Assembly (NCBI GenBank): GCA_013003335.1
Contig: JABDJT010000299.1
Coordinates: forward strand, 1-6,099
Direction of reading: 5' to 3'
Source of the DNA: Verrucomicrobiales bacterium
GTDB taxonomy: Bacteria > Verrucomicrobiota > Verrucomicrobiia > Verrucomicrobiales > DEV007
Length of the DNA: 6,099 nt
The position numbers and the translations under genes are program-made. Positions 5,621 to 6,099 of this stretch are shown here, piece after piece. Under the pieces are notes generated by a model. The model searched no databases and was not told the DNA's origin. It worked only from the letters and a program-made list of their open reading frames with translations. Position 1 is the first letter of the stretch, and each line of letters opens with the position of its first letter.

Positions 5621-6099
5621 CTAGATTTCGCCGATCAATCGCCGCAACTCGCCGGCCGGCCACTGTCCGGGCGCATTGGCCGTCTGCAAAAACCCGTAAT
5701 TCAAACAGGACCCCGCACTGGCGAGAACGAGTCGCGACAGTTTTCCGAGCCGGCCCATTCCCATCGCGCTGATCAGTTGCCCCCGGTTCACGGTTTTTTC
5801 GACCAGCCCCGCCAGATCAAACAACGCTTCATGCGATTCGATCACCACCGCGAATTTTACGACGTCGATACCGGCATCGGCTGCCTGCTGGATCCGGTCT
5901 TCGAGTTCCGGAATACCGGGCGTCGATTCGAAATCATGAAAAGAACCGACAATCGCCACACCAAGGCGCCGTGCTTCCTCAATCATCGGGGTCATTTCGG
6001 CCAGGGTGGAAAGCTCAACGTCCAGAAGGGCGGCGCGGGGGAGAAGCGGAGCGGTCAACTCCTGGCGCCGGGCCGGTGCCTCAAATTCCGGAGAAGCGC
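5621..6099 (-). CDS. aroD: Type I 3-dehydroquinate dehydratase, 5' end beyond the window
   Basis: The frame is open to the right edge and ends with TAG at 5623-5621, leaving 158 visible residues; type I enzymes have about 220-250, so roughly the first third is missing. An in-frame TTG at 6058 is not the start, because the upstream frame continues with family-like sequence. Catalytic landmarks in visible numbering: E28 in LDVEL, H54 in SFHDF followed by STP, Schiff-base lysine K81 in VVKFA, R122 in LGKLSRL, and Q145 in APGQ, corresponding to E86, H143, K170, R213 and Q236 of the E. coli enzyme as I recall it. SAMGMGRLG (110-118) matches the family's S-M-G block. Role: cytoplasmic dehydration of 3-dehydroquinate to 3-dehydroshikimate in aromatic amino acid synthesis, through a covalent imine. 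It is the most upstream gene of the - strand group. All key residues are present, so it should be active. Confidence 0.9.
   Translation of the reverse strand, partial: ASPEFEAPARRQELTAPLLPRAALLDVELSTLAEMTPMIEEARRLGVAIVGSFHDFESTPGIPELEDRIQQAADAGIDVVKFAVVIESHEALFDLAGLVEKTVNRGQLISAMGMGRLGKLSRLVLASAGSCLNYGFLQTANAPGQWPAGELRRLIGEI

Overview
The window looks like a chromosomal segment of a Gram-negative bacterium of the Planctomycetota-Verrucomicrobiota lineage, most likely Verrucomicrobiota. The evidence is indirect. One protein carries a PEP-CTERM sorting tail. Another is a small secreted monoheme cytochrome of the planctomycete type with a C-terminal SHD1-like domain. A third is a LolA-fold protein, which implies an outer membrane. 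Base composition is moderately GC-rich, apart from one short, very AT-rich intergenic block. No rRNA or other phylogenetic marker is present, so the assignment is inference.

Positions 1-3081, + strand: three tightly packed genes that closely match the terminal part of the staphyloxanthin (C30 carotenoid) pathway. They are a 5'-truncated crtP-type diapocarotenoid oxygenase (1-1455), a crtQ-type glycosyltransferase (1467-2579) and a crtO-type acyltransferase (2569-3081). The crtP-crtQ gap is 11 nt with a GGAGG ribosome binding site, and crtO starts inside the end of crtQ. Together they would oxidise the end of a C30 carotenoid, glycosylate the resulting carotenoic acid and acylate the sugar. 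The C30 backbone and desaturation genes (crtM/crtN or hpnCDE/crtN) and the aldehyde dehydrogenase are not in the window.

Positions 3158-6099, - strand: four genes convergent to the carotenoid genes. In transcription order they are a 5'-truncated type I 3-dehydroquinate dehydratase (aroD, shikimate pathway, 5621-6099), a LolA-like periplasmic protein (4895-5554), a secreted monoheme cytochrome c/SHD1 protein (4202-4831, or from a GTG at 4849), and a secreted PEP-CTERM protein that looks like a beta-propeller (3158-4114). The first three may be co-transcribed (gaps of 66 and about 45-63 nt). The PEP-CTERM gene has its own AT-rich upstream region (4115-4138) and an 18-nt perfect inverted repeat with a 3' T-run (4159-4181).

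The most interesting content is the complete crtP-crtQ-crtO module in an apparently Gram-negative, verrucomicrobium-like genome. It predicts an acylated glycosyl ester of a C30 carotenoic acid. Related pigments are known from the verrucomicrobium Rubritalea squalenifaciens (diapolycopenedioic acid xylosyl esters). There is no sign of a CRISPR array, insertion sequence, tRNA or rRNA, and no gene-free stretch longer than 100 bases.
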